A model generated the notes under the pieces. That model was given only the letters and a program-made list of their open reading frames with translations. It was not told the DNA's origin and searched no databases. A stretch of DNA of 64,000 bases from the NCBI RefSeq assembly GCF_964218355.1, contig NZ_CAXPMC010000029.1, positions 1-64,000 of the forward strand, given 5' to 3'. The position numbers were made by a program, and so were the translations under genes. Shown here one piece after another: positions 8,666-17,866 of the stretch. Within the stretch, counting starts at the first letter, position 1; each line of letters begins with the position of its first letter. Source of the stretch: Ferrovibrio sp964218355 (GTDB lineage Bacteria > Pseudomonadota > Alphaproteobacteria > Ferrovibrionales > Ferrovibrionaceae).

Positions 8666-9832
8666 ATGGCGATCACGCTGACCCTTCCCGCGGCGCCGGG
8701 GCAGACCGCGCCCTACACGCTGCAGCAGCCGAAGGCCTTTCCGGCCGCGAAACCGCCCTTCAGCCGCATCGCCTTCGGTGCGGCCCATGTGGTGGCCGAT
8801 CCGCTGGCCGACAACGATCCGTGGCTAAAGCCGGCCATCGACTGGGACCGCACCATCGCCTTCCGCCGGCATCTGTGGTCGCTCGGCCTCGGTGTCGCCG
8901 AAGCCATGGATACCGCCCAGCGCGGCATGGGGCTCGACTGGAAGGACGCGCTGGAACTGGTGCGCCATTCGCTCGATGCGGCGAAGGACGTTCCCGGCGC
9001 GGTGATCGCCTCGGGTGCCGGCACCGACCATCTGGTGCCCGGCCCGGACGTGACCATCGACCAGGTGATCGCGGCTTACGAGGAGCAGTGCGGCGCCATC
9101 GAGAAGCTCGGTGGCCGCATCATCCTGATGGCCAGCCGGGCGCTGGTCGTCGCGGCGAAATCGCCTGACGATTACATCAAGGTCTACAGCCGGATTCTCT
9201 CCGGCGTGAAGCAGCCGGTGATCCTGCACTGGCTGGGCGAGATGTTCGATCCGGCGCTCGCGGGCTACTGGGGCAATGCCGATCACATGAAGGCGATGGA
9301 TGTCTGCCTCGACATGATCGCCGCCAATGCCGCCAAGGTCGACGGCATTAAGATTTCCCTGCTCGACAAGGACAAGGAAATCGTGATGCGCCGCCGGCTG
9401 CCGGCGAGCGTGCGGATGTATACCGGCGACGATTTCAACTATGCCGAACTGATCGCCGGCGACGAGCAGGGCCATTCCGAGGCCTTGCTCGGCATCTTCG
9501 ATGCCATCGCCCCGGCCGCCTCGGCGGCGCTGGGTGCACTCAGCCGCGGCGACGAGAAGACCTTCCACGACATCCTGGCGCCGACCGTGCCGCTGTCGCG
9601 GCATATCTTCAGGGCGCCGACCCGCTTCTACAAGACCGGCGTCGTCTTCATGGCCTATCTGAACGGCCACCAGGATCATTTCCTGATGGTCGGCGGCCAG
9701 CAGAGCACCCGCTCGGCCCTGCATCTGGCCGAACTGTTCCGGCTGGCCGATGCCGCCGGCCTGCTCAGCGACCCGGAGCGCGCCGCCGCCCGCATGAAGG
9801 CGGTGATGGCCGTGCACGGAATCGCGGCATGA
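8666..9832 (+). CDS. DUF993 family protein (dihydrodipicolinate-synthase-like aldolase fold)
   Basis: A 388-residue protein of the DUF993 family, which is related to the DapA/N-acetylneuraminate-lyase TIM barrel group. Recognisable stretches are FSRIAFGAAHVVADPL near the N-terminus, GLGVAEAMDTAQRGMGLDW, and VDGIKISLLDK, whose lysine is in the place of the Schiff-base lysine of class I aldolases. The role has not been defined in the sources I know; an aldol-type cleavage or condensation is inferred from the fold. The gene overlaps the following isomerase gene (ATGA at 9829-9832) and follows the oxidoreductase by 4 bases. Confidence 0.82.
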   Translation: MAITLTLPAAPGQTAPYTLQQPKAFPAAKPPFSRIAFGAAHVVADPLADNDPWLKPAIDWDRTIAFRRHLWSLGLGVAEAMDTAQRGMGLDWKDALELVRHSLDAAKDVPGAVIASGAGTDHLVPGPDVTIDQVIAAYEEQCGAIEKLGGRIILMASRALVVAAKSPDDYIKVYSRILSGVKQPVILHWLGEMFDPALAGYWGNADHMKAMDVCLDMIAANAAKVDGIKISLLDKDKEIVMRRRLPASVRMYTGDDFNYAELIAGDEQGHSEALLGIFDAIAPAASAALGALSRGDEKTFHDILAPTVPLSRHIFRAPTRFYKTGVVFMAYLNGHQDHFLMVGGQQSTRSALHLAELFRLADAAGLLSDPERAAARMKAVMAVHGIAA

Positions 9833-10665
9833 AAAAGCCGGGCCCGCTGTCGCTGAACACCGCCACCGTGCGCGAGCAATGGTCGCTGAAGGACTGCATC
9901 GAGGGCTGCGCCCGCCACGGCATCACCGGCATCTCGCCCTGGCGCGACAAGCTGGCCGAATACGGCACGGCACAGGCCGCGAAGCATATCCGCGCGGCGG
10001 GCCTGACCGTCACCGGCCTGTGCCGCGGCGGCATGTTTCCGGCCGCCGATGCGGCCGGGCGCAGGGCGGCCATAGAGGATAACCGGCGCGCCATCGACGA
10101 TGCGGCGGCGCTGGGCGCCCAGTGCCTGGTGCTGGTGGTCGGCGGCCTGCCGGCTGGTTCGCGTGATCTCGCGGGGGCCAGACAGCAGGTGCAGGACGGC
10201 ATCGCCGCATTGCTGGAACATGCGAAAGCCGCCGGCGTGCCGCTGGCGATCGAGCCGCTGCATCCCATGTATGCCGCCGACCGCGCCTGCGTGAACACGC
10301 TCGCCCAGGCGCTCGACATCTGCGACGCGCTGGGCAGCGGTCCGGGCGACCGCCATCTCGGCGTCGCCGTCGATGTCTACCATGTCTGGTGGGATCCGCA
10401 GTTGAAGCAGCAGATCGACCGGGCGCGGAAACGCGTGCTGGCCTTCCATGTCTGCGACTGGCTGGTGCCGACCGCCGACCTGCTGCTCGACCGCGGCATG
10501 ATGGGCGACGGGGTGATCGACATCCCGGCGATCCGCGCCATGGTGGAGGGCGTCGGCTATGACGGCTTCTGCGAGGTCGAGATCATGTCGGCGGCCAACT
10601 GGTGGCGGCGGCCGGCCGACGAGGTGCTGCGCATCTGCGTGGAACGCCACGCCACGGCGGTATAA
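9829..10665 (+). CDS. Sugar phosphate isomerase/epimerase family protein, second copy
   Basis: A 278-residue TIM-barrel protein of the same superfamily as the product at 5189, but only distantly similar to it. Typical elements are GITGISPWRD near the N-terminus, LAIEPLHPMY with the metal-binding glutamate, VAVDVYHVWWDP, VLAFHVCDW with the metal His, MMGDGVIDI, and CEVEIMS at the last strand. It probably isomerises or beta-eliminates a keto sugar or sugar acid made by the upstream oxidoreductase. Its ATG overlaps the DUF993 stop, the tightest coupling in the operon. It is the last gene of the catabolic set; 74 non-coding bases separate it from the urease-linked region. Confidence 0.85.
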   Translation: MKKPGPLSLNTATVREQWSLKDCIEGCARHGITGISPWRDKLAEYGTAQAAKHIRAAGLTVTGLCRGGMFPAADAAGRRAAIEDNRRAIDDAAALGAQCLVLVVGGLPAGSRDLAGARQQVQDGIAALLEHAKAAGVPLAIEPLHPMYAADRACVNTLAQALDICDALGSGPGDRHLGVAVDVYHVWWDPQLKQQIDRARKRVLAFHVCDWLVPTADLLLDRGMMGDGVIDIPAIRAMVEGVGYDGFCEVEIMSAANWWRRPADEVLRICVERHATAV

Positions 10666-10739
10666 CGGCGCCCATGCCTTGATTTGCATCCGGCCATCGC
10701 CCAAAGATGGGGGCCCCTGTCCCCGTCGCCCGGATCGCC

Positions 10740-11312
10740 ATGCTGCCGACCGCCCTGATTGCCGCCACTCCGCTCGCCGTGCCCGGACTTCTGCTGCTGC
10801 GACCCGCCGCCATGATGGACCGGCAGGGCTGGATCAGCGTGATCGCCGACGAGGCGGCCCTGGGCGCCGTCGGGGTGCATGACCGCTTCATCCGCGACAC
10901 CATCATCTATGCCGAACATGCCGGTTCGGTGCGCGGCCTGCATTACCAGCTGGCGCCGCGCCGGCAGGCCCGCATCGTGCGGGTGCTGCGCGGCCGCGCC
11001 TATGTGGTGGCGGTGGATGTGCGGCGCGGCTCGGCCACATTTGGCCGCAGCGGTGCCGCCGCGCTGTCCTATATGGACGGTGCGCAGGTCTATGCCATGC
11101 CGGGCTTTGCGCTCGGCTGGTGCAGCCTCGATCCGGCCACCGAACTGCTGGTCAAGTCTTCGGCCGTCGACGATCCTGAACTGCAGCGCGGCATCAACTG
11201 GCGCGATCCGGCCCTGAAGCTGGACTGGCCGGTGCGCGCCGCCGATGCCCATATCGAGGTCGAGGATGTCGGGCTGCCGATGCTGGCCGACCAGCCCGAC
11301 CTGCCGGACTGA
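10740..11312 (+). CDS. dTDP-4-dehydrorhamnose 3,5-epimerase (RmlC)-like cupin coupled to ureD
   Basis: A 190-residue cupin of the RmlC family. The start at 10740 is chosen because it gives the usual N-terminus (PGLLLLRPAAMMDRQGWIS). Conserved parts are GSVRGLHYQL with the catalytic His, RIVRVLRGRAYVVAVDVRRGS, and INWRDPALKLDWP. Two hallmarks are altered: the FAHGF segment reads FALGW, and the tyrosine that acts as catalytic acid in RmlC (LYK) is replaced (LVK). It may therefore not be an epimerase. The ureD start follows its stop by two bases, and no nucleotide-sugar genes are nearby. A urea- or nickel-related role, or simple hitch-hiking in the operon, are both possible. Confidence 0.75.
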   Translation: MLPTALIAATPLAVPGLLLLRPAAMMDRQGWISVIADEAALGAVGVHDRFIRDTIIYAEHAGSVRGLHYQLAPRRQARIVRVLRGRAYVVAVDVRRGSATFGRSGAAALSYMDGAQVYAMPGFALGWCSLDPATELLVKSSAVDDPELQRGINWRDPALKLDWPVRAADAHIEVEDVGLPMLADQPDLPD

Positions 11313-11314
11313 GG

Positions 11315-12166
11315 ATGACGGGAACCACCGCGCCGCGCCTGCAGCGTGCCGATGGGGCGCTGGTGCTCGGCTTCGATGGTGATGCCGCCGGCCGCAGCCG
11401 GCTGGCCGATCTCTACCAGCATGATCCCTGCCGGGCGCTGCTGCCGCGGCCCGATCCCGGCGAGCCGCTGACCGCGGTGCTGGTGACGACATCCGGCGGG
11501 CTGACCGGCGGCGACCGCCTGCGGCTGCAGGTGACGGCCGGGGCCGGCAGTGCCGCCCTCTGCACGCCGCAGGCCGCCGAGAAGATCTACCGGGCCGAAG
11601 ATGCCGTGCCGGCAGCGCTCGACCTGACCCTGACGGTGGCAGCGGGGGCGGCGCTGGAATGGCTGCCGCAGGAGACGATCCTGTTCGACGGGGCCCGGCT
11701 GCGCCGGCAGATCCGCATTGACCTTGCCGCCGGCGATGCCCGCCTGCTGGCTGGCGACATCACCGTGTTCGGGCGCATCGCCCGCGGCGAGCGGTTCACC
11801 GGCGGCCTGCTGGCCGACCACTGGGAACTGCGCCGGGCCGGCCGCCGCCAGTGGGTCGAGTCCCAGCGGCTGGAGGGCGACATCCCGGCACAGCTGACGC
11901 ATCCGGCCGGATTTGCCGGCGCCGTGGCCCAGGGGCTGATCCTCTGCGCCGCGCCGGAACCGGATGCGGCCCGTGCGCGGCTGCGCGCCCTGATCGAGGC
12001 GGAGGCGATCGCCGGCGCCGGGGTCACTTTGCTGGGCGATCTGCTGCTGGTGCGCCTGCTGGATGCCGATGCGGTCCGGCTGCGCCGGCATTTCGCCCTG
12101 TTCTGGGCGGCCCTGCGGCCGGGGCTCGGCCGCCCCGCTGCCATGCCGCGTCTGTGGCAGCTGTAA
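11315..12166 (+). CDS. ureD: Urease accessory protein UreD (UreH)
   Basis: A 283-residue urease maturation scaffold. UreD binds apo-urease and, with UreF and UreG, delivers carbonate and two nickel ions to the active site. Family features are LTAVLVTTSGGLTGGDRL near the N-terminus, TPQAAEKIYR, the strand ALEWLPQETILFDGA, the segment FGRIARGERFTGG, and the C-terminal ALFWAALRPGL. The ATG at 11315 follows the stop of the RmlC-like gene by two bases. The gene is separated from the other urease genes by the whole urea-transporter operon, an arrangement often seen in alphaproteobacteria. A 291-bp gap with a sigma-54 promoter follows. Confidence 0.95.
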   Translation: MTGTTAPRLQRADGALVLGFDGDAAGRSRLADLYQHDPCRALLPRPDPGEPLTAVLVTTSGGLTGGDRLRLQVTAGAGSAALCTPQAAEKIYRAEDAVPAALDLTLTVAAGAALEWLPQETILFDGARLRRQIRIDLAAGDARLLAGDITVFGRIARGERFTGGLLADHWELRRAGRRQWVESQRLEGDIPAQLTHPAGFAGAVAQGLILCAAPEPDAARARLRALIEAEAIAGAGVTLLGDLLLVRLLDADAVRLRRHFALFWAALRPGLGRPAAMPRLWQL

Positions 12167-12457
12167 CCGGCGCGCCACAGGAATAAGCCTATTTTACAGG
12201 CATTGATTAATTTTAAAGCAAATTTGGTAAAATTCTAAGCAGGGATCGCCCCTGGGTGGTAGTCCGGCGGCTGGCTGAATCCCTGCGGGTTTTTGCACCT
12301 GCGAACGGAGAAGGCGCATTCCCCCGGCGGAATCAGGCAATTAGGCGCTGCCGCCGTCCCGTCGCGACGATTGGTCCGGCCTTTGGCACGGTCCTTGCCA
12401 CTTCTGCCGCATCGGCTGAGCCCATGGGGGGGCCGCCAGATGAGAGCAGGAGAGGAA
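12167..12457. other. Regulatory gap between ureD and urtA
   Basis: No gene is seen in these 291 bases. An unusually AT-rich stretch (about 12181-12240) lies at its start and contains a partial IHF-like match on the minus strand (12196-12208). A TGCACC half-site resembling half of an NtrC box is at 12294-12299, with no good palindromic partner at the normal spacing. A sigma-54 promoter is at 12384-12400. Confidence 0.5.
12384..12400 (+). promoter_or_regulatory. Sigma-54 (RpoN) promoter for the urea transporter/urease operon
   Basis: TGGCACGGTCCTTGCCA matches the RpoN consensus TGGCACG-N4-TTGCA almost exactly: the -24 GG is at 12385-12386 and the -12 GC at 12397-12398, ten bases apart. Transcription would start near 12410, about 48 bases before urtA. 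This points to activation by NtrC or a similar enhancer-binding protein under nitrogen limitation. Confidence 0.88.
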
Positions 12458-13753
12458 ATGATGAAAAAGTTTGTTCGGACGATGGCCATGGCTGGTGCCG
12501 TCGCCGCCGTCTCGGCGACCGCCGCGATCCCGCTGGCGGCCCGGGCCCAGGACACCATCAAGGTGGGCGTCCTGCATTCGCTGTCGGGCACGATGGCGAT
12601 CTCCGAGACCACCCTGAAGGACACCGTCCTGATGATGGTCGACGATCTCAACAAGAAGGGCGGCCTGCTCGGCAAGAAGGTCGAGGCGGTGGTGGTCGAT
12701 CCGGCCTCCAACTGGCCGCTGTTCGCCGAGAAGGCGCGCGAGCTGATCTCGAAGGAAAAGGTCTCGGTGGTGTTCGGCTGCTGGACCTCGGTGTCCCGCA
12801 AGTCGGTGCTGCCGGTCTTCGAGGAGCTGAACGGCATGCTGTTCTATCCCGTCCAGTATGAGGGCGAGGAAAGCTCGAAGAACGTCTTCTACACCGGCGC
12901 CGCGCCGAACCAGCAGGCGATCCCGGCGGTGGAATACCTGATGAGCAAGGAAGGCGGCGACGTCAAGCGCTGGGTGCTGGCCGGCACCGACTACGTCTAT
13001 CCGCGCACCACCAACAAGATCCTCGAGGCCTTCCTGAAGTCGAAGGGCGTCGCGCCCGCCGACATCATGATCAACTACACGCCGTTCGGTCATTCCGACT
13101 GGCAGACCATCGTGGCGGACATCAAGAAGTTCGCCTCGGCCGGCAAGAAGACCGCCGTGGTCTCGACCATCAACGGCGACGCCAACGTGCCGTTCTACAA
13201 GGAACTGGCCAATGCCGGCATCAAGGCCTCCGACATCCCGGTGGTCGCTTTCTCGGTCGGCGAGGAAGAACTGGCCGGCATCGACACCAAGAACCTGGTC
13301 GGCCACCTGGCGGCCTGGAACTACTTCCAGTCGGTCAAGGCGCCGGTCAACGATGCCTTCATCAAGCAGTGGAAGACCTTCATCAAGAACGACAAGCGGG
13401 TGACCAACGATCCGATGGAAGCCACCTATATCGGCTTCAAGATGTGGACCCAGGCGGTGCTGCAGGCCGGCACCACCAATGTCGATGCCGTCCGCCAGGC
13501 CATGTACGGCCAGAAGGTGGCGGCGCCGTCGGGCTTCACCGCGGTGATGAACACCAACCATCACCTCTCGAAGCCGGTCTATATCGGCGAGATCCGTCCG
13601 GACGGCCAGTTCAACATCGTCTGGAAGACCAAGGGCCCGGTGAAGGCCGATGCCTGGTCGAAGTTCATCCCGGAAAGCGCCAAGCTGACCGCCGACTGGA
13701 CCTATCCGTGGGTCTGCGGCAACTGCGAAAAGCCGAAATACGCGGCCAAGTAA
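12458..13753 (+). CDS. urtA: Urea ABC transporter substrate-binding protein UrtA
   Basis: A periplasmic urea-binding protein of 431 residues. The start is placed at the ATG at 12458 (12461 is equally possible) behind AGGAGAGG. A Sec signal peptide follows (KKFVRTMAMAGAVAAVSA, cleavage after ARA). The mature protein begins DTIKVGVLHSLSGTMAISE, the UrtA/AmiC-type type I binding fold. VVVDPASNWPLFAEKA, FGCWTSVSRKSVLPVFEE and LFYPVQYEGEE are hallmark UrtA segments. The C-terminus ends WVCGNCEKPKYAAK, also typical. It is first in urtABCDE, directly downstream of the sigma-54 promoter. A hairpin after the stop may favour its expression over the permease genes. Confidence 0.97.
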   Translation: MMKKFVRTMAMAGAVAAVSATAAIPLAARAQDTIKVGVLHSLSGTMAISETTLKDTVLMMVDDLNKKGGLLGKKVEAVVVDPASNWPLFAEKARELISKEKVSVVFGCWTSVSRKSVLPVFEELNGMLFYPVQYEGEESSKNVFYTGAAPNQQAIPAVEYLMSKEGGDVKRWVLAGTDYVYPRTTNKILEAFLKSKGVAPADIMINYTPFGHSDWQTIVADIKKFASAGKKTAVVSTINGDANVPFYKELANAGIKASDIPVVAFSVGEEELAGIDTKNLVGHLAAWNYFQSVKAPVNDAFIKQWKTFIKNDKRVTNDPMEATYIGFKMWTQAVLQAGTTNVDAVRQAMYGQKVAAPSGFTAVMNTNHHLSKPVYIGEIRPDGQFNIVWKTKGPVKADAWSKFIPESAKLTADWTYPWVCGNCEKPKYAAK

Positions 13754-13784
13754 CAGTCGCCTGCCCAGTAACAGTTGCCTGAAT

Positions 13785-13843
13785 GGCAGCCGCCCCTCTC
13801 CCCGCCGCGCGACCTGGCGGTGCGGGAGGGGGGGTTCGCTGCC
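13785..13843. repeat. Large imperfect hairpin between urtA and urtB
   Basis: Outer arms GGCAGC (13785-13790) and GCTGCC (13838-13843) enclose C-rich and G-rich arms (CCCCTCTCCCCGCC against GGCGGTGCGGGAGGGG). The structure lies 31 bases after the urtA stop and has no T-run. It is probably an mRNA-stabilising or attenuating hairpin that raises urtA over urtB. Confidence 0.5.
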
Positions 13844-13899
13844 ACCGGGATCAAAGCGCCGCCAGAAGCCGCCACAAAGGCGCCACCGGGAGTAACGCC

Positions 13900-15864
13900 G
13901 TGTTTCTCGCCAAGTCCGTGACATCCGCCGCAAGACTTCTGCTGCTGGCTGCCCTGCTGGGCCTGCCGCTGCTGCTGGCCGCTGCGCCGTCGCGCGCTGC
14001 CGACAGCCTGGAAGACATCCTGACCGGCCTGACCTACGACAATCCGAAAGATGCCGTGAAGGCGCTGGCTGACAGTGCCGACGACAAGGCGAAAGCTGCC
14101 GCCGCGGCGCTCGCGAAAGGCCTGCTGTTCGTCCGCCTCGAGGACAATGCCGTCGTCATCGGCGAGAAGGACGGCGACCAGTATGTGATCACCAATGCGC
14201 TGACCGGCGATATCGAGGCGATGGCGGGCCCCGACGAGCTGCGCCCGGTCGAGCTGGATGCCGAGGGCAAGGCATTGCTGGGTGCGGCCGGCGGCGCCGA
14301 GACAAAGGATGCCGGGCCGTTCGACTTCGCCACCGGCGTGCGGGCGCTGAAGGCCGACGATTTCGCCGCCAAGGGGGAAGCCATTGCCAGGTTGACCGCG
14401 CTCGGCGACGTGCGTGCGATCCCGGTCTTCCGGGCGCTGGCCGATGGCCGGCTGTTCATCCGCAAGGCCGACGGTGCGCTGGTGATCGGCGACCGCAGCG
14501 GCAACGATACCCGCATCACCCTGGCCGAGACGCTGGAACCGGCCGGCATCGTCGCGCCGGACGTGCTCGATCCGCTTTTCGTCAACAACAACCTGCGCAA
14601 CGTGCTGCGCGAGTCGGTCGGCCGCCTTGGTCTGCTGGGCGACGATCCCGCCCAGCGCCGCCGTGCCGCCGACGCGCTGCTGGACGGCATCACGCCGGAT
14701 GCCGTCGCCCTGCTGCGCGAGGCCTATGCGCGGGAAACCAATGACGGCGTGAAGCAGGCCATGGCGCTGGCGCTGGCCGCCGCCGATCTCGCCGATCCCG
14801 ATCGGACGCGGCGCCTGCAGGCGGTCGGCGTGCTGGCCGGCGGCTCGGATCTGCGCATCCGCTCGCTGCTGCAGGGCCGGCTCGGGCAGGAGCAGGATGC
14901 GGAGGTGAAGGCGGCCCTGCTCAAGGCCTTCGAGAGCATGCAGCTGCGCATCCGCATCTACTCCTACGCGGAAAACCTGGTGCAGGGCATTTCGCTGGGT
15001 TCGGTGCTGCTGCTGGCCGCGGTGGGCCTCGCCATCACCTTCGGCGTGATGGGTATCATCAACATGGCCCATGGCGAGATGATCATGCTGGGGGCCTATT
15101 CGGCCTATGTGACGCAGGAGGTGTTCCGTGCCTTCCTGCCGCCGGGCCTGATCGGGGCCTATCTGATCGCGGCACTGCCGGTCGCCTTCCTGGTGGCGGC
15201 GGCCGTCGGCGTGATCATCGAGCGCGGGGTGATCCGCTTCCTCTACGGCCGACCGCTGGAGACCATGCTGGCCACCTGGGGCGTCAGCCTCGCCCTGCAG
15301 CAGACCGTGCGCATGATCTTCGGTGCCCCGAACAAGGAGGTGGCCAATCCGGAATGGATGACCGGCGCCATCGAGCTGGCCGGTGGCTTCGCGGTGACCT
15401 GGAACCGGGTCTACATCATCATCTTCTGCTTTGCCGTGCTCGGCCTGATCGCGCTGATCCTGCGCAAGACCAGCTTCGGCCTGCACATGCGGGCGGTGAC
15501 CCAGAACCGGCCGATGGCCGCAGTGATGGGCATTCCGACCGCCCGCGTCGATGCGATGACCTTCGCGCTCGGCTCCGGCATCGCCGGCATGGCCGGCGTG
15601 GCGCTCAGCCAGATCGGCAATGTCTCGCCCAATCTCGGCCAGCTCTACATCGTCGACAGCTTCCTCGTGGTCGTGTTCGGCGGCGTCGGCAACCTGATGG
15701 GCACTCTGGTCGGCGCGCTGACGCTCGGCATCGTCAACAAGTTCCTCGAACCCGTGGCCGGCGCCGTGCTCGGCAAGGTCGTGGTGCTGGTTTTCATCAT
15801 CCTGTTCATCCAGAAAAGACCGCGCGGCCTGTTCGCGGCAAAGGGGAGGTCCGCCGATGCGTGA
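13900..15864 (+). CDS. urtB: Urea ABC transporter permease UrtB, with long duplicated periplasmic N-terminal region
   Basis: A branched-chain-amino-acid-type permease subunit. GTG at 13900 is chosen because CGGGAG precedes it and a signal peptide follows at once (FLAKSVTSAARLLLLAALLG, cleavage near SRA). The membrane part begins near residue 355 (LVQGISLGSVLLLAAVGLAI) and has the LivH-type motif GIINMAHGEMIMLGAY and about eight helices. The whole protein is 654 residues, well above the roughly 530 usual for UrtB. The excess lies in the periplasmic segment, which contains an internal repeat: GLLFVRLEDNAVVIGEKDG (from residue 74) and GRLFIRKADGALVIGDRSG (from residue 183). It overlaps urtC by eight bases. 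Confidence 0.93.
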   Translation: MFLAKSVTSAARLLLLAALLGLPLLLAAAPSRAADSLEDILTGLTYDNPKDAVKALADSADDKAKAAAAALAKGLLFVRLEDNAVVIGEKDGDQYVITNALTGDIEAMAGPDELRPVELDAEGKALLGAAGGAETKDAGPFDFATGVRALKADDFAAKGEAIARLTALGDVRAIPVFRALADGRLFIRKADGALVIGDRSGNDTRITLAETLEPAGIVAPDVLDPLFVNNNLRNVLRESVGRLGLLGDDPAQRRRAADALLDGITPDAVALLREAYARETNDGVKQAMALALAAADLADPDRTRRLQAVGVLAGGSDLRIRSLLQGRLGQEQDAEVKAALLKAFESMQLRIRIYSYAENLVQGISLGSVLLLAAVGLAITFGVMGIINMAHGEMIMLGAYSAYVTQEVFRAFLPPGLIGAYLIAALPVAFLVAAAVGVIIERGVIRFLYGRPLETMLATWGVSLALQQTVRMIFGAPNKEVANPEWMTGAIELAGGFAVTWNRVYIIIFCFAVLGLIALILRKTSFGLHMRAVTQNRPMAAVMGIPTARVDAMTFALGSGIAGMAGVALSQIGNVSPNLGQLYIVDSFLVVVFGGVGNLMGTLVGALTLGIVNKFLEPVAGAVLGKVVVLVFIILFIQKRPRGLFAAKGRSADA

Positions 15865-17008
15865 GCAGCTCGCCACACTCGCCAGGCCCGCGCCGCTGCT
15901 GGGGCCGCGCGGCTGGGCCGCCTTCCTCGGCATCGGTTTCATCCTCGTCGTGCTGGTGCCGCTGCTGAACCTGCTGCCGGCGGCCGGCTCGGCCGCCAGG
16001 CTGCCCGACTACCTGATCCCGCTGCTGGGCAAATATGCCTGCTATGCCATCCTCGCGCTGGCGCTCGATCTGGTCTGGGGCTATGCCGGCATCCTCAGCC
16101 TCGGCCATGGTGCCTTCTTCGCGCTGGGCGGTTATGCCATGGGCATGTACCTGATGCGCCAGATCGGCGACCGCGGCGTCTATGGCAATGCCGAGCTGCC
16201 GGATTTCATGGTCTTCCTGAACTGGAAGGAACTGCCCTGGTACTGGTACGGCTTCGACAGCTTCGCCTTCGCCCTGCTGATGGTGGTGCTGGTGCCCGGC
16301 CTGCTGGCGCTGGTGCTGGGCTGGTTCGCCTTCCGCAGCCGCGTCACCGGCGTCTACATCTCCATCGTCACCCAGGCGATGACCTTCGCCCTGCTGCTGG
16401 CCTTCTTCCGCAACGACATGGGTTTCGGCGGCAATAACGGCCTGACCGACTTCAAGGACATCCTCGGCTTCCCGATCCAGTCGCCAGATACCCGCATCGG
16501 CCTCTACGTGATCTCGGTGGCGATGCTGGGCGGCTGCTTCCTGCTCTGCCGCTGGGTCACCGGCTCCAAGCTCGGCCGGGTGCTGCGGGCGGTGCGCGAT
16601 GCCGAAAGCCGGGTGCGCTTCTTTGGCTATTCGCCGACCGCCGTGAAGCTGTTCGCCTTCACCCTGTCTGCGGTGTTGGCGGGCATCGCCGGCGCGCTCT
16701 ACGTGCCGCAGGTCGGCATCATCAACCCGTCGGAATTCTCGCCGGCCAATTCCATCGAGATCGCCATCTGGGTGGCGGTCGGCGGCCGCGGCACCCTCTA
16801 TGGCGCCATTCTCGGCGGTGTCGTGGTCAATCTGGTGAAGACCTGGCTGACCGGCGCGGCGCCGGAACTCTGGCTGTTCGCGCTCGGCGCGCTGTTCATC
16901 GCCTGCACCCTGCTGTTCCCGAAGGGCATCGTCGGCCTGCTCGGGCAGTGGCAGGCCTGGCGGGCCGAGCGTCGCAGCTACGCGTCGCAGCCCGGCAATG
17001 GCGAATAG
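15857..17008 (+). CDS. urtC: Urea ABC transporter permease UrtC
   Basis: The second permease subunit of the urea ABC importer, 383 residues, LivM type. Roughly ten hydrophobic helices are visible. The family motif LDLVWGYAGILSLGHGAFFALGG is recognisable in the N-terminal third (written here only in part: GILSLGHGAFFALGGYAMG), with FRNDMGFGGNNGLTDF in the middle and RVLRAVRDAESRVRFFGYS on the cytoplasmic loop that contacts the ATPases. It starts inside the end of urtB, so translation is coupled. UrtD starts 13 bases downstream. Confidence 0.95.
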   Translation: MREQLATLARPAPLLGPRGWAAFLGIGFILVVLVPLLNLLPAAGSAARLPDYLIPLLGKYACYAILALALDLVWGYAGILSLGHGAFFALGGYAMGMYLMRQIGDRGVYGNAELPDFMVFLNWKELPWYWYGFDSFAFALLMVVLVPGLLALVLGWFAFRSRVTGVYISIVTQAMTFALLLAFFRNDMGFGGNNGLTDFKDILGFPIQSPDTRIGLYVISVAMLGGCFLLCRWVTGSKLGRVLRAVRDAESRVRFFGYSPTAVKLFAFTLSAVLAGIAGALYVPQVGIINPSEFSPANSIEIAIWVAVGGRGTLYGAILGGVVVNLVKTWLTGAAPELWLFALGALFIACTLLFPKGIVGLLGQWQAWRAERRSYASQPGNGE

Positions 17009-17021
17009 GGAGGGCCATGTC

Positions 17022-17861
<840 letters not shown>

Positions 17862-17866
17862 CGCAG

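Noticed and set aside
12294..12318. NtrC enhancer site before the sigma-54 promoter
   Set aside because: TGCACC and GGCGCA half-sites are present, but the 13-base gap does not fit the NtrC spacing, so it is not annotated as a site.
13749..13781. 15-bp direct repeat AGTAACAGTYGCCTG spanning the urtA stop
   Set aside because: Only two copies with one mismatch; likely a chance or minor slippage duplication without known function.
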